DNA of 41,946 nucleotides. Origin: a virus. The stretch lies in IMG/VR virus record IMGVR_UViG_3300037508_000716, positions 1-41,946 of that record, one strand, 5' to 3'. The notes under the pieces are model-generated. The model was not told where the DNA came from and searched no databases. It saw only the letters and a list, made by a program, of their open reading frames with translations. A program made the position numbers and the translations under genes. Positions 30,103 through 38,871 of the stretch are shown here, in pieces; the stretch's first letter is position 1, and each line of letters begins with the position of its first letter.

Positions 30103-32772
30103 ATGAGTTATGTCGATGCCATCTGGGATCGAGATAAAGACGTTGTTCGTGTCGTTGAACGCGATACAAAAAAAGGACGCCTTTATCAAGATTATCCAGC
30201 CAAATATATGTTTTACTACCCTGATGCCAGGGGAAAATACAGATCAATCTACGGCGAAAGCCTATCAAAAGTTACAGCAAAAAGTTGGAAAGAGTTTATT
30301 AAAGAACAAAAGATTCATAGCAATCATAAACTCTATGAAAGCGATATGAATCCAATCTTTCGTTGCCTTGAAGAAAACTACTTGAACAAAGATGCTCCAA
30401 AACTAAATGTAGCATTTTTTGACATCGAGGTAGACTTTGATCCAGAAAGAGGCTACGCAAGTCCGGAAGATGCTTTTATGCCTATCACTGCTATAGCTGT
30501 ACACTTACAATGGTTAGATACACTGATCTGTCTAGCAGTGCCGCCTAAAACACTTACTATGGCGCAGGCGGAAGAACAGGTTAAGGACTTTCCAAATACT
30601 ATTCTATTTGAAACTGAATATGAAATGCTAGATACATTTCTTAATCTTATAGAAGATGCAGATGTGTTAAGCGGATGGAACTCAGAAGGATATGATATTC
30701 CGTACACAGTAAATAGGGTAACTAAAGTTCTAAGTAAAGAAGATACACGCAGGTTTTGTTTGTGGGATCATTACCCTAAGAAAAGAGAATACGAAAAATA
30801 TGGTAAAACTGCCGTTACTTATGATCTTGTTGGCCGCGTCCACCTTGATAGCCTGGAGTTGTACCGAAAGTATACCTACGAAGAACGACATTCATACAGA
30901 TTGGATGCGATCGGCGAAATGGAAATCGGAGAACGTAAAACAGTCTATGAAGGAACACTGGACCAACTATATAACAATGACTTCAGAAAGTTTATTGAAT
31001 ACAATAGACAAGACTGTGCTCTCCTAAACAAACTAGATAGAAAACTTAAGTTTTTAGATCTTGCAAATACTATTGCACATGAAAATACTGTGCTACTACA
31101 AACTACAATGGGTGCCGTGGCTGTTACAGAACAGGCTATTGTAAATGAAGCACATCACAGAGGCATGATAGTGCCAAGTCGTCCACGCAGAGATGACACT
31201 AAAGATTATCAAGCGGCAGGTGCTTATGTGGCATATCCTAAAAAAGGACTACATGACTGGATCGGTTCTATGGACATTAATAGCCTGTATCCATCAGTTA
31301 TTCGTGCATTGAACATGGGCCCGGAAACTATTATAGGACAGTTAAGACCAGAATACACCAAGGCACATTTAGATGATCAAATGGCTAAAGGATCTAGCTT
31401 TGCGGCAGCATGGGAAGGTAGATTTGGCGCTATAGAATACGACCTAGTGATGCAACAGGATCGTGCAAAAGAAATAATCATAGATTGGGAAAACGGTGAA
31501 ACTTCAATAATGAGCGGAGCTCAGGTATATGAACTTATCTTTGATAGTGGTAAACCCTGGATGTTATCAGCCAACGGCACAATATTCACACACGAGCACG
31601 AAGGAATCATTCCAGGTTTACTTAAACGCTGGTATGCTGAACGTAAGGAAATGCAGGCTAAACTTAAAGATGCTATTAAGGCCGAAAACAAGATTGAGGA
31701 AGAATATTGGGACAAGCGTCAACTTGTTAAAAAGATTAATCTTAACTCCTTATACGGTGCTATTCTTAATGTTGGTTGTAGGTTTTTCGACAATCGTATC
31801 GGTCAATCTACCACACTTACAGGACGCCAGATTGCCAAACATATGGCTAGTAAAATCAATGAAGTCGTCACTGGAGAATACGACCACGTCGGAAAAGCAA
31901 TCATATACGGAGACACAGATTCAGCCTATTTCTCAGCCTACACAAGTCTTAAAAACGAAATCCAAAAAGGTGAAATCCCATGGGACAAAGAAACGGTCAT
32001 TAAACTATACGACTCAGTTGCCGCGGAAGTAAACTCGACCTTTCCAGAATTTATGTTAGATGCTTTTCACTGTCCAAAAAGCAGAGGAGAAGTTATCAAA
32101 GCTGGACGAGAAATAGTCGCACTGAAAGGCTTGTTCATTACTAAGAAACGCTATGCAGTATTATACTTTGACAAAGAAGGTAAACGATTAGATACAGAAG
32201 GCAGTCCTGGAAAAATTAAAGCTATGGGCTTAGACTTGAAGCGTTCGGATACACCTGAGTTCATGCAAGACTTCTTAAGTGAAATATTAGAACGAGTTCT
32301 TACTGGTGCTCAGGAAGAAGAAGTGCTAGAACGTATACAGGAGTTCAGAACGAACTTTAAAGCTAGACCAGGTTGGGAGAAAGGATCACCCAAACGTGCA
32401 AATAACATTACTGAATATGAAGCTAAGGAAAAGAAGTTAGGAAAAGCTAACATGCCAGGACATGTACGTGCCAGTATCAACTGGAATACGCTAAGACGGA
32501 TGCACAGTGACAAATATTCAATGCAGATAGTAGATGGTATGAAAGTTATTGTATGCAAACTTAAATCTAATCCGCTAGAGTATTCGTCAGTTGCTTATCC
32601 TGTAGACGAACTTAGACTTCCTAAATGGTTTCAAGACTTACCATTTGATCATGCAGAAATGGAAGCAACTATTATTAATAACAAACTAGAAAACCTTATA
32701 GGTGTACTAGAATGGGACTTAACATCAACTCAAGAAAATAATACATTTGGTTCATTATTCACGTTTGAATAA
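30103..32772 (+). CDS. 43: Family B DNA polymerase (T4 gp43-like)
   Basis: The 889-residue replicative polymerase (T4 gp43 is 898) has a proofreading exonuclease: FFDIEVDF with D107/E109, SGWNSEGYDIPY and EYNRQDCALL. The polymerase domain has motif A MDINSLYPS with D391, motif B KKINLNSLYGAI, and motif C YGDTDSAYF with D604/D606, followed by KKRYAV. The C terminus, NNTFGSLFTFE, resembles the clamp-binding tail of T4 gp43. It works with gp44 (9969) and gp45 (32827). AGGAG at 30091-30095 gives a 7-base spacing. The leader carries two hairpins likely to be autogenous operators. Confidence 0.96.
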   Translation: MSYVDAIWDRDKDVVRVVERDTKKGRLYQDYPAKYMFYYPDARGKYRSIYGESLSKVTAKSWKEFIKEQKIHSNHKLYESDMNPIFRCLEENYLNKDAPKLNVAFFDIEVDFDPERGYASPEDAFMPITAIAVHLQWLDTLICLAVPPKTLTMAQAEEQVKDFPNTILFETEYEMLDTFLNLIEDADVLSGWNSEGYDIPYTVNRVTKVLSKEDTRRFCLWDHYPKKREYEKYGKTAVTYDLVGRVHLDSLELYRKYTYEERHSYRLDAIGEMEIGERKTVYEGTLDQLYNNDFRKFIEYNRQDCALLNKLDRKLKFLDLANTIAHENTVLLQTTMGAVAVTEQAIVNEAHHRGMIVPSRPRRDDTKDYQAAGAYVAYPKKGLHDWIGSMDINSLYPSVIRALNMGPETIIGQLRPEYTKAHLDDQMAKGSSFAAAWEGRFGAIEYDLVMQQDRAKEIIIDWENGETSIMSGAQVYELIFDSGKPWMLSANGTIFTHEHEGIIPGLLKRWYAERKEMQAKLKDAIKAENKIEEEYWDKRQLVKKINLNSLYGAILNVGCRFFDNRIGQSTTLTGRQIAKHMASKINEVVTGEYDHVGKAIIYGDTDSAYFSAYTSLKNEIQKGEIPWDKETVIKLYDSVAAEVNSTFPEFMLDAFHCPKSRGEVIKAGREIVALKGLFITKKRYAVLYFDKEGKRLDTEGSPGKIKAMGLDLKRSDTPEFMQDFLSEILERVLTGAQEEEVLERIQEFRTNFKARPGWEKGSPKRANNITEYEAKEKKLGKANMPGHVRASINWNTLRRMHSDKYSMQIVDGMKVIVCKLKSNPLEYSSVAYPVDELRLPKWFQDLPFDHAEMEATIINNKLENLIGVLEWDLTSTQENNTFGSLFTFE

Positions 32773-32780
32773 AAAACGTA

Positions 32781-32809
32781 TTGACTTTATAACATTTTCT
32801 AAATATACT
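32781..32809 (+). promoter_or_regulatory. Sigma70-type promoter for gp45
   Basis: TTGACT (32781-32786), 17-base spacer, TATACT (32804-32809). The predicted start (~32816) falls at the edge of the ribosome site AAGGA (32816-32820), so the leader would be only about 11 bases. Confidence 0.7.
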
Positions 32810-32826
32810 ATTAAAAAGGACAAACT

Positions 32827-33561
32827 ATGAAAGACATTCTTCAAGACATTGTAGCTCATACAAACAAACTAGGCTTCCTTAACATTGTTAAGGTTACTGG
32901 TACAGATTCAAAAACACAGATTGAATCCATGGCCGAAGACAGGTCAGTTATTATGCAGGCAGAAACAACTAATCCATATCCGGAAATGATAGGAACATTT
33001 GGTATGCCACAACTTGAAAAGCTACGCTATCTATTAGACGGTAAAGAATACCAAGACGATGCAGTAATCGAACTTACGATTGCGCAGAGAAATGGCGAGA
33101 CAGTTCCTGTAGGGTTACATTTTGAAAATAAAGATGGCGACTTCAAAAACGATTATCGTTTCATGAATCACGAACTAATCAACGAAAAGTTAAAAACTGT
33201 AAAGTTCAGAGGTGTTAAGTGGGATGTAGAAGTTACACCTGCTATTAGCAGTATTCAACGTTTTCAATTTCAAGCAGGTGCTAATACAGAACATACTACT
33301 TTCCTTGCGAAAACTGATCAGACTAATCTTGTGTTTAGTTTCGGTGATGCTAGCTCACATGCAGGCGAGTTTGTATTTGCCAAAGACGTTGCAGGTAAAC
33401 TTAACAAAGGGTGGACATGGCCGGTCATGCCTATTCTTAGTATCCTTAAAGTAGCAGACGCGAATAATACAACTATGAGTTTTTCAAACGAAGGTGCTAT
33501 GCAGATTACTTTAGATAGCGGGCTAGCAGTTTACAAGTATATTATTCCTGCTCAAGCATGA
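32827..33561 (+). CDS. 45: Sliding clamp (T4 gp45-like)
   Basis: The 244-residue protein has the size and overall pattern of T4 gp45 (228), with strand segments such as EMIGTFGMPQLEKLRYLLDG, KNDYRFMNHELINEKL, KWDVEVTPAISSIQRFQFQA and a C-terminal YKYIIPAQA. It forms a ring that tethers gp43 to DNA and, in T4, also activates late transcription. It has its own sigma70-type promoter. The next ATG overlaps its stop (ATGA). Confidence 0.9.
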   Translation: MKDILQDIVAHTNKLGFLNIVKVTGTDSKTQIESMAEDRSVIMQAETTNPYPEMIGTFGMPQLEKLRYLLDGKEYQDDAVIELTIAQRNGETVPVGLHFENKDGDFKNDYRFMNHELINEKLKTVKFRGVKWDVEVTPAISSIQRFQFQAGANTEHTTFLAKTDQTNLVFSFGDASSHAGEFVFAKDVAGKLNKGWTWPVMPILSILKVADANNTTMSFSNEGAMQITLDSGLAVYKYIIPAQA

Positions 33562-33929
33562 TTATAAGCTCAATTACCGCAGGTCGTTATTTACAAATAG
33601 AAAATAGCGGCACAAGTGATCCTTATATAGGAAGTAGCCATGCTCCTATGACAGGTATGATTAGATACTGGAATAATAAGTTCGAAGTATATGACGGATC
33701 AGTTTGGATGCAGCTAGGCCAGGCATTTCCTACAATAAAGCTTCATGAAGATGCCGTAAAAGCAATAGAGTGGTCTATAAAGCAGATTGAAGCAGAAACT
33801 AAAATAAAAGAACTTTGTAAAAATCATCCTGCTGTTGAAATAGCATATCAAAATTTACAAAAGGCCTCGGATCAACTTAAAGCAACAATTATATTGAGTG
33901 AAGATGAAAGTTTGGAAACCAACAGCTAA
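33558..33929 (+). CDS. Hypothetical protein (123 aa)
   Basis: The protein begins MIISSITAGRYLQIENSGTS and has a beta-rich half with MTGMIRYWNNKFEVYDGSVW (a pattern seen in small phage fiber- or decoration-like modules). A helical C-terminal half follows with a Lys/Glu-rich segment. It is coupled to gp45 by ATGA. No function recognised. Confidence 0.6.
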   Translation: MIISSITAGRYLQIENSGTSDPYIGSSHAPMTGMIRYWNNKFEVYDGSVWMQLGQAFPTIKLHEDAVKAIEWSIKQIEAETKIKELCKNHPAVEIAYQNLQKASDQLKATIILSEDESLETNS

Positions 33930-34140
33930 CGATACCCATTATTATTGGATTGAAGATAGCGGTTTGATAATAGGCCTGGTCCATAATGTGTTTAACAGCA
34001 CTGTATGGCTGGCTAAAATATCTTCAAACGAAGATGATGTTGTTATCGGAAAATATATAACATGCGATTTTGCCAAACGAGCAGTAGAGCAGTACTGGAA
34101 CATACAAGAAAGAACATTACCCAATGACACCAACAGTTAA
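33904..34140 (+). CDS. Small hypothetical protein (78 aa)
   Basis: ATG 33904 is preferred over GTG 33898. The protein contains DTHYYWIEDSGLIIGLVHNV, FNSTVWLAKI and ITCDFAKRAVEQYWNIQER. It overlaps both the preceding and the following gene (26 and 17 bases). Pattern suggests a conserved small phage protein; function unknown. Confidence 0.6.
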   Translation: MKVWKPTANDTHYYWIEDSGLIIGLVHNVFNSTVWLAKISSNEDDVVIGKYITCDFAKRAVEQYWNIQERTLPNDTNS

Positions 34141-35671
34141 CCTAACTCCATTACAAAGAGATTATGCAGTATTTTTACCTGCTATCAGCAGTTTTTTCAG
34201 TACCTATATCAGCAAACAACGTGTAGAACAGTTTGTGCCAGATCACAGAATACCTGCACAGTTTGATAGAAAGATCGAGGGCATGAACTTTCTAAATCAT
34301 GAGCAAGGCTATTTTACTTATAAGTACGGCCTGTTCTCAGCAGGTCATGCACAACTGGATATTCAAAAAAGTCTAGTTCAAGAGTCTATGATTCAGCAAC
34401 GAGATAGATCTAATACTATGATATTAGGAGACTCAGGTGGATATCAGATTGGTAAAGGTGTATTAAAGTTTGACTGGTTAGACTTTGAAGGCCCAAAAGC
34501 CAATAAAGTTAGACACAGCATTTTAGAATGGTTAGAACTTACAGCAGATTGGTCTATGATGCTAGACGTTCCTACATGGGCCTGCGATCATGTTCATAGT
34601 CCAAAGACTGGATTGAAGACTTTTCAGGACTGTTTAGATAAAACTAAGTTTAACAACAAATATTTTCTAGACAATCGTATGGGTCATACCAAGTTCCTAA
34701 ATGTATTACAGGGTAGCGACTGGGATACAGCAGAAGAATGGTATAGAGGCGTCAAAGAGTTTAGTGACCCAAATGGTCCCTATGCAGGACGTGAAGCAGA
34801 AGGATGGGCGTTCGGTGGTGCAAACATGTGTAAAATGGATGTAACACTTAAACGTATAATGACTCTGCGGGATGAAAACTTACTTAAAGGAAAAAACTGG
34901 ATTCACTTCCTTGGCACAGCACAACTCGACTGGGCCTGTTTCTTAACTAGTATTCAACGACAAATCAGAAAGCATATTAATGAAGAAATTACCATATCTT
35001 TTGACTGCGCCTCACCGTTCATTGCCACAGCAAACGGACTCGTCTACACAAACGCACAACACACCACGAAACGTTGGGCTGTTATTATGGACAAAGCCCC
35101 AGACCTCAAAGCACTTGCAAGAACAGATTACCCATTTCCATTCGAATCAGAAATAGGTAGAAGGTTGACCTTAGGCGATATCTGTTGGTATGCTCCTGGT
35201 GATCTTAACAAAATTGGCAAGGAAGGTAAAACATCATGGGATAGTTTTAGCTATGCTCTGATGATGGCACATAATGTATACTGTCATATTGTTGCTGTAC
35301 AACGAGCTAATCAGTTAATGGATGTTGAAATACAAAAAAATAAACCTGATTGGAGATATTGGAGAAAACTAAACGCTAAGGACCAAAATAGTGACGAATA
35401 TAGTGACTGGGTACCTAGAAATGTGTTATACTTTGATAGATTCATTAAAGAACTTTTTGAAACAAAGACTAAACAAGAAGCATTTAACATGATCGATCGA
35501 GCTAGTGTGTTTTTACAAAGTCTACAAGGTGCAAGAGCTAATGGATGGGCTGCTGACAATACGTTTAACGAACTGTTTACGGTGGAACAGGTAACAAAGG
35601 CCACAGAAATAGATTTGGAAAATCCAGAAGACCCTGCATTAAGACAACTAGAAGAATCCTTAAATGTCTAA
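34124..35671 (+). CDS. TGT/DpdA-like transglycosylase (possible DNA 7-deazaguanine insertion)
   Basis: The 515-residue protein has the tRNA-guanine transglycosylase motifs in order: DSGGYQIG (103-110), MMLDVP (145-150) and LNVLQG (192-197). GWAFGGANM (227-235), HFLGTAQLD (261-269) and ISFDCASP (291-298) follow. D103 and D294 take the places of the substrate-binding and nucleophilic aspartates. The CxCxxC...H zinc site of tRNA TGTs is not seen, as in some DpdA-type enzymes. DpdA swaps guanine in DNA for a 7-deazaguanine, giving phages resistance to restriction. No preQ0-pathway gene lies in the window, so the base would be from the host or another region. Confidence 0.75.
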   Translation: MTPTVNLTPLQRDYAVFLPAISSFFSTYISKQRVEQFVPDHRIPAQFDRKIEGMNFLNHEQGYFTYKYGLFSAGHAQLDIQKSLVQESMIQQRDRSNTMILGDSGGYQIGKGVLKFDWLDFEGPKANKVRHSILEWLELTADWSMMLDVPTWACDHVHSPKTGLKTFQDCLDKTKFNNKYFLDNRMGHTKFLNVLQGSDWDTAEEWYRGVKEFSDPNGPYAGREAEGWAFGGANMCKMDVTLKRIMTLRDENLLKGKNWIHFLGTAQLDWACFLTSIQRQIRKHINEEITISFDCASPFIATANGLVYTNAQHTTKRWAVIMDKAPDLKALARTDYPFPFESEIGRRLTLGDICWYAPGDLNKIGKEGKTSWDSFSYALMMAHNVYCHIVAVQRANQLMDVEIQKNKPDWRYWRKLNAKDQNSDEYSDWVPRNVLYFDRFIKELFETKTKQEAFNMIDRASVFLQSLQGARANGWAADNTFNELFTVEQVTKATEIDLENPEDPALRQLEESLNV

Positions 35672-36506
35672 AGCCTTAGTAATAGGCCTTGGTATGGGCA
35701 TTCAGTATGTGTCATGGTTACAAGATTTGGGTTTTACAGTTACAACTATTGACACTGATCTTAATAAGAAACCTGACTATACGGATTTCGAATTCCTCTA
35801 TGACGAAGGACATAAACAAGATATCATTTATATTGGAACTCCCAACTTTACACACGAATCCATTGCTAGACAAGTGGCTAGTCATGCACAGATATTATTG
35901 ATTGAAAAGCCAGGGTTTAAAAACTACACAAATTGGATGCGATTTGTTTCCGACTTTAAAAGCACCAGGGTTATGATGGTCAAGAACAATCAGTATAGGC
36001 CTGAAGTTTCTATATGGCGTGATATGGCTGCTCGTAGTGATAAGGTAAATGTATGTTGGGAACGACAACAGGGTATACCTACAAGCACATGGTTTACTAA
36101 TCCTAAACAAAGTTATGGCGGAGTAAGCAGAGACCTGATGCCACATATGCTTAGTTATTATACCAACTTGACACTTTACGATTACGGCACTAAAATACAC
36201 ACTGTCAAAGAAGATTTAGTAGGTGTTGGAGTTGATACTCGCTGTGTTATGGAGTTTGTTGCTGCAAATGACAAAAAAACTGAATGGACACTAGTAACTA
36301 ACTGGCAAACAGATGAATACGACAGCGCATATATAGAGTTCATTATAGATGAACACAGCCATATCTATGACTTGGGTGCTTTATGTCCTGCTGAACCTTA
36401 TAAGGACATGATTACAACTGCAATAAAAAACATAGACAACAATGAGTTTTGGAATAGTCAATATGACCAAGATGTATGGATTCACAAACAAATAGGATTG
36501 TTATGA
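35664..36506 (+). CDS. Gfo/Idh/MocA-type oxidoreductase
   Basis: The 280-residue protein has an N-terminal Rossmann nucleotide-binding site (ALVIGLGMG, 4-12). IIYIGTPNFTHESIARQVAS (55-74) and ILLIEKPG (77-84) follow, where EKP is the family signature (K82). The C-terminal half is alpha/beta, with few recognisable residues. These enzymes use NAD(P) on sugar-like substrates. It overlaps the transglycosylase-like gene by 8 bases and the alcohol-dehydrogenase-like gene by 4, so it shares their operon. The substrate is unknown; a nucleotide sugar or modified-base side chain is possible. Confidence 0.75.
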   Translation: MSKALVIGLGMGIQYVSWLQDLGFTVTTIDTDLNKKPDYTDFEFLYDEGHKQDIIYIGTPNFTHESIARQVASHAQILLIEKPGFKNYTNWMRFVSDFKSTRVMMVKNNQYRPEVSIWRDMAARSDKVNVCWERQQGIPTSTWFTNPKQSYGGVSRDLMPHMLSYYTNLTLYDYGTKIHTVKEDLVGVGVDTRCVMEFVAANDKKTEWTLVTNWQTDEYDSAYIEFIIDEHSHIYDLGALCPAEPYKDMITTAIKNIDNNEFWNSQYDQDVWIHKQIGLL

Positions 36507-37423
36507 TTACAAAAATATTGGCTACAAAAGGGCAGGGATATTTTTATGAAACTGTATACGAATATCCAGAAACATTTAACGAAGGAATCATTGTAAAAAA
36601 CATAATGACTGGCGTTTGCACTAGCGATATCGCTATGATGAAAGGTAACTTTGGTCCATTACCATTGCATATGCAAGGACATGAAGGCCTGGGTGAAGTT
36701 ATCAGCGTAGGGAATACTGTAAGAACTGAAGTTAAAGTCGGCGATTATGTTGCGACCCGAGGAGAACCTGCGTATGCTGATTACTATACAGTACGTGAAG
36801 GAGAGTTTGTAGTTGTACCAGAGGCACATCCTAGGTATATAATTGAACCTGTAGCCTGTGGTATTAACATTGTAGAAGGCGATATTACGGAAATAGAAGG
36901 CAGAAGTTATGCTAAAGACAACGCCAAACTATTAATTGTTGGCAGTGGGTTTTTATCTTATGTGGCATATAAAACACTTAAGTTACATCAAACAGAATAT
37001 CATATTGACGTAGTAGGCAGTAGTAATAAAGATATTTGGCAACAAGATAATGTTGAACTAAAAAAATGGCCTAGCTCTAACTACGAAGTTATTATTATGT
37101 TGAATGATAAGCCAAAATACTTAGAAAGTCCTAATATTATTAACGATAATGGATTGCTGATTGATGCAGTAAGCAGAGATATCAGCAAAAAAGAAAGCGA
37201 AAACCTATTATGGCATGCTGTTACTACAAGTAGACCTAGTCCGAGACGGCCCTTATTTTTAGATTGCATGGAACAAGGCGTAGAATGGATTAGAACCGGA
37301 AAACTTAATGTTGACAGATTTTGGACTAGAAGTTATAATAGAACTACAGAATGGAAGCAAGCATTTTCGGATGGCGCAAATAGACCATCAAACTATAGTA
37401 GAGGATATATTACATGGCTTTAA
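36503..37423 (+). CDS. Zinc-type alcohol dehydrogenase-like (MDR) protein
   Basis: The start is ATG 36503, overlapping the previous stop (ATGA). The 306-residue protein follows the medium-chain dehydrogenase/reductase layout: TGVCTSDIAMMKG (36-48, C39), GHEGLGEVISVG (59-70, H60/E61), VGDYVATRGEP, IEPVACG and a Rossmann segment LLIVGSGFLSYVAYKTLKLH. The structural zinc lobe of four Cys is missing. It resembles threonine/sorbitol dehydrogenase or BchC-like enzymes; the substrate is unknown. It overlaps the next gene by 10 bases. Confidence 0.75.
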   Translation: MITKILATKGQGYFYETVYEYPETFNEGIIVKNIMTGVCTSDIAMMKGNFGPLPLHMQGHEGLGEVISVGNTVRTEVKVGDYVATRGEPAYADYYTVREGEFVVVPEAHPRYIIEPVACGINIVEGDITEIEGRSYAKDNAKLLIVGSGFLSYVAYKTLKLHQTEYHIDVVGSSNKDIWQQDNVELKKWPSSNYEVIIMLNDKPKYLESPNIINDNGLLIDAVSRDISKKESENLLWHAVTTSRPSPRRPLFLDCMEQGVEWIRTGKLNVDRFWTRSYNRTTEWKQAFSDGANRPSNYSRGYITWL

Positions 37424-37932
37424 ACACCCAAGAACGTCAAGCAGTTGTTTATTTTACAGGGTATGAAGTAGAACATACTGTATGTCATGGTATGTATACA
37501 CTATTTGTTGTAGGTACTCCACCCTTAGACGAAATATTGGAACAGGCTAAAAAGTTTGAAGTAAAACAGATATACTTCGGAACTAGTCAAAGCTTCAATC
37601 CTAAATCTGTTAGCAAAGAAGAATATGCCCCATGGGATAAAGTAATTAACGGCTGTCTAAATGCAGGGTACTGGGTAACTTTAGATTTTGATGTAAAACA
37701 TATAGATGGTGTTCACGATTCAGGTTATTGCGAACATGATAAGTTCGTTCCTATGATTAGCGTTAAACTCCCATATATAAGTCTTTTGAATTATAATGCA
37801 ACGCTGAAGTTAGATGACATTACTTGGGGTAAAACGAATCCTGGAGTTTGGACGCATCATTTAACTGAGCTTATGCACAAAGACAAGTATACTTATTGGG
37901 ATCAGTATACTGAAGACACAGATGTACGTTAG
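37414..37932 (+). CDS. Hypothetical protein in the TGT-like operon (172 aa)
   Basis: A 172-residue protein beginning MALNTQERQAVVYFTGYEVE, with EVKQIYFGTSQSFNPK, GCLNAGYWVTLDFDVKHIDG and KFVPMISVKLPYISLLNYNA. It is soluble, with many aromatic residues and several His/Asp that could bind a metal. I recall similar T4-like marine phage proteins but no function. Its stop overlaps by 4 bases the stop of the minus-strand gene that follows (convergent). Confidence 0.65.
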   Translation: MALNTQERQAVVYFTGYEVEHTVCHGMYTLFVVGTPPLDEILEQAKKFEVKQIYFGTSQSFNPKSVSKEEYAPWDKVINGCLNAGYWVTLDFDVKHIDGVHDSGYCEHDKFVPMISVKLPYISLLNYNATLKLDDITWGKTNPGVWTHHLTELMHKDKYTYWDQYTEDTDVR

Positions 37933-38204
37933 TCTTTACTACCTGAATAATACTTGTTTGGGCCACCGAACTTTTCGCTTTTAATGTATCTACCTCGCTG
38001 TGTTTTGCCGCTGCCTTTTACACCTTGTCTACCAGTTCCATCAGTATGATCACTGTCGTGTTTAAGCCAACCGCGTCCTACACATTGGGCATATCTAACA
38101 TTGCTCAATCGAGACCTGCCTACACTGCACTCGCTCTTTTTAGGAGCAGCCAGTTTTTTTTCAGAAAGAATATCAGAAAGTAGTTCAGAAATTTTCATAA
38201 CCAT
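37929..38204 (-). CDS. Small Gly/Lys-rich minus-strand protein (91 aa)
   Basis: The start is ATG at 38204 or the next at 38198 (MKISELLSDILSEKK). The start resembles the capsid-targeting-like N termini of the 20956-29254 cluster, with LSE-K. A Cys/Arg-rich segment (SNVRYAQCVGRGWLKHDSDH) and GTGRQGVKGSGKTQRGRYIK follow, typical of basic small virion proteins. A GATAAATA late-type motif stands just upstream on this strand. It is convergent with the 37414 gene and divergent from the early gene at 38308. Confidence 0.6.
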   Translation of the reverse strand: MVMKISELLSDILSEKKLAAPKKSECSVGRSRLSNVRYAQCVGRGWLKHDSDHTDGTGRQGVKGSGKTQRGRYIKSEKFGGPNKYYSGSKD

Positions 38205-38205
38205 T

Positions 38206-38213
38206 TATTTATC
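38206..38213 (-). promoter_or_regulatory. Late promoter-like GATAAATA (minus strand)
   Basis: One mismatch from TATAAATA, right upstream of the minus-strand ATG at 38204, so the transcript would have almost no leader. Motif-only evidence. Confidence 0.35.
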
Positions 38214-38254
38214 CTGTTTTTTGTTCAAAGTTAGATTATTTTCACTACCGATGC

Positions 38255-38283
38255 TTGACAGGATAAATTATTTAAGTTATAGT
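38255..38283 (+). promoter_or_regulatory. Sigma70-type promoter
   Basis: TTGACA (38255-38260), 17-base spacer, TATAGT (38278-38283), followed by AAGGAG and the ATG at 38308. It is divergent from the late-type motif of the minus-strand gene. Confidence 0.75.
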
Positions 38284-38307
38284 TATATTACATAAGGAGA
38301 ACTTTAA

Positions 38308-38478
38308 ATGATTACAACAAAAGTAACTAAAGGTGCTGTAAAAGAAAGTACAGAAGAACGTCTGTTCAAACTGCTAGAAAGTATTGATTGGAAGTTATGG
38401 GAAATGATGAACATGATGAAAAACCAAACTTCTGATAATAAATCAGCAGCCCGTAAACTCAAAAAAGACGAAGAATAA
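38308..38478 (+). CDS. Small early hypothetical protein (56 aa)
   Basis: The frame from ATG 38308 to TAA 38476-38478 gives MITTKVTKGAVKESTEERLF then KLLESIDWKLWEMMNMMKNQ and a Lys/Asp-rich end. AAGGAG lies 8-13 bases upstream and a sigma70-type promoter before that. The stop overlaps the next ATG (TAATG). Short, charged, helical; function unknown, with host-directed early protein as one possibility. Confidence 0.65.
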   Translation: MITTKVTKGAVKESTEERLFKLLESIDWKLWEMMNMMKNQTSDNKSAARKLKKDEE

Positions 38479-38858
38479 TGGAAAAATCTATGATTTGGGT
38501 AACCTTCAACAAAGAAGGTATCCATATGTACCCGGCAGCAGCATCTGATCCTAAACTAAAAACAGGAGATGAGTATGATGTTAGTTTTTTAGGTACTCCG
38601 CATAGACACATCTTTCACTTCAAAGTATATATCGAAGTGTTTCATGATGACAGAGATATTGAATTCATTCAGTTTAAACGTTGGTTGGAAAAACTGTACA
38701 GCGAAGGTACACTCCAACTTAACTACAAATCCTGCGAGATGATTAGTCGTGACCTTCACGCTACTATCACAGCAAGATATCCAAGTCGCGAGATTTGGAT
38801 TTCAGTAAGTGAAGACAACGAAAATGGTTGCTTCATTAAATTTCCATCAACTCTTTAA
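38478..38858 (+). CDS. Conserved T4-like marine phage hypothetical (126 aa)
   Basis: The protein has MIWVTFNKEGIHMYPAAASD, YDVSFLGTPHRHIFHFKVYI, IEFIQFKRWLEKLYSEGTLQ, then LNYKSCEMISRDL. I associate this arrangement with a conserved cyanophage-type protein of unknown function. The clustered His residues (HRHIFH) could bind metal. It is coupled to the 38308 gene through TAATG. Confidence 0.7.
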   Translation: MEKSMIWVTFNKEGIHMYPAAASDPKLKTGDEYDVSFLGTPHRHIFHFKVYIEVFHDDRDIEFIQFKRWLEKLYSEGTLQLNYKSCEMISRDLHATITARYPSREIWISVSEDNENGCFIKFPSTL

Positions 38859-38871
38859 TATTAAAAATTAA

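Noticed and set aside
31529-32032. 167-aa + strand frame
   Set aside because: Lies wholly within the polymerase domain of gp43 in another phase and resembles no family.
38101-38295. 64-aa + strand frame
   Set aside because: Antisense to the minus-strand gene and running across the divergent promoter region.
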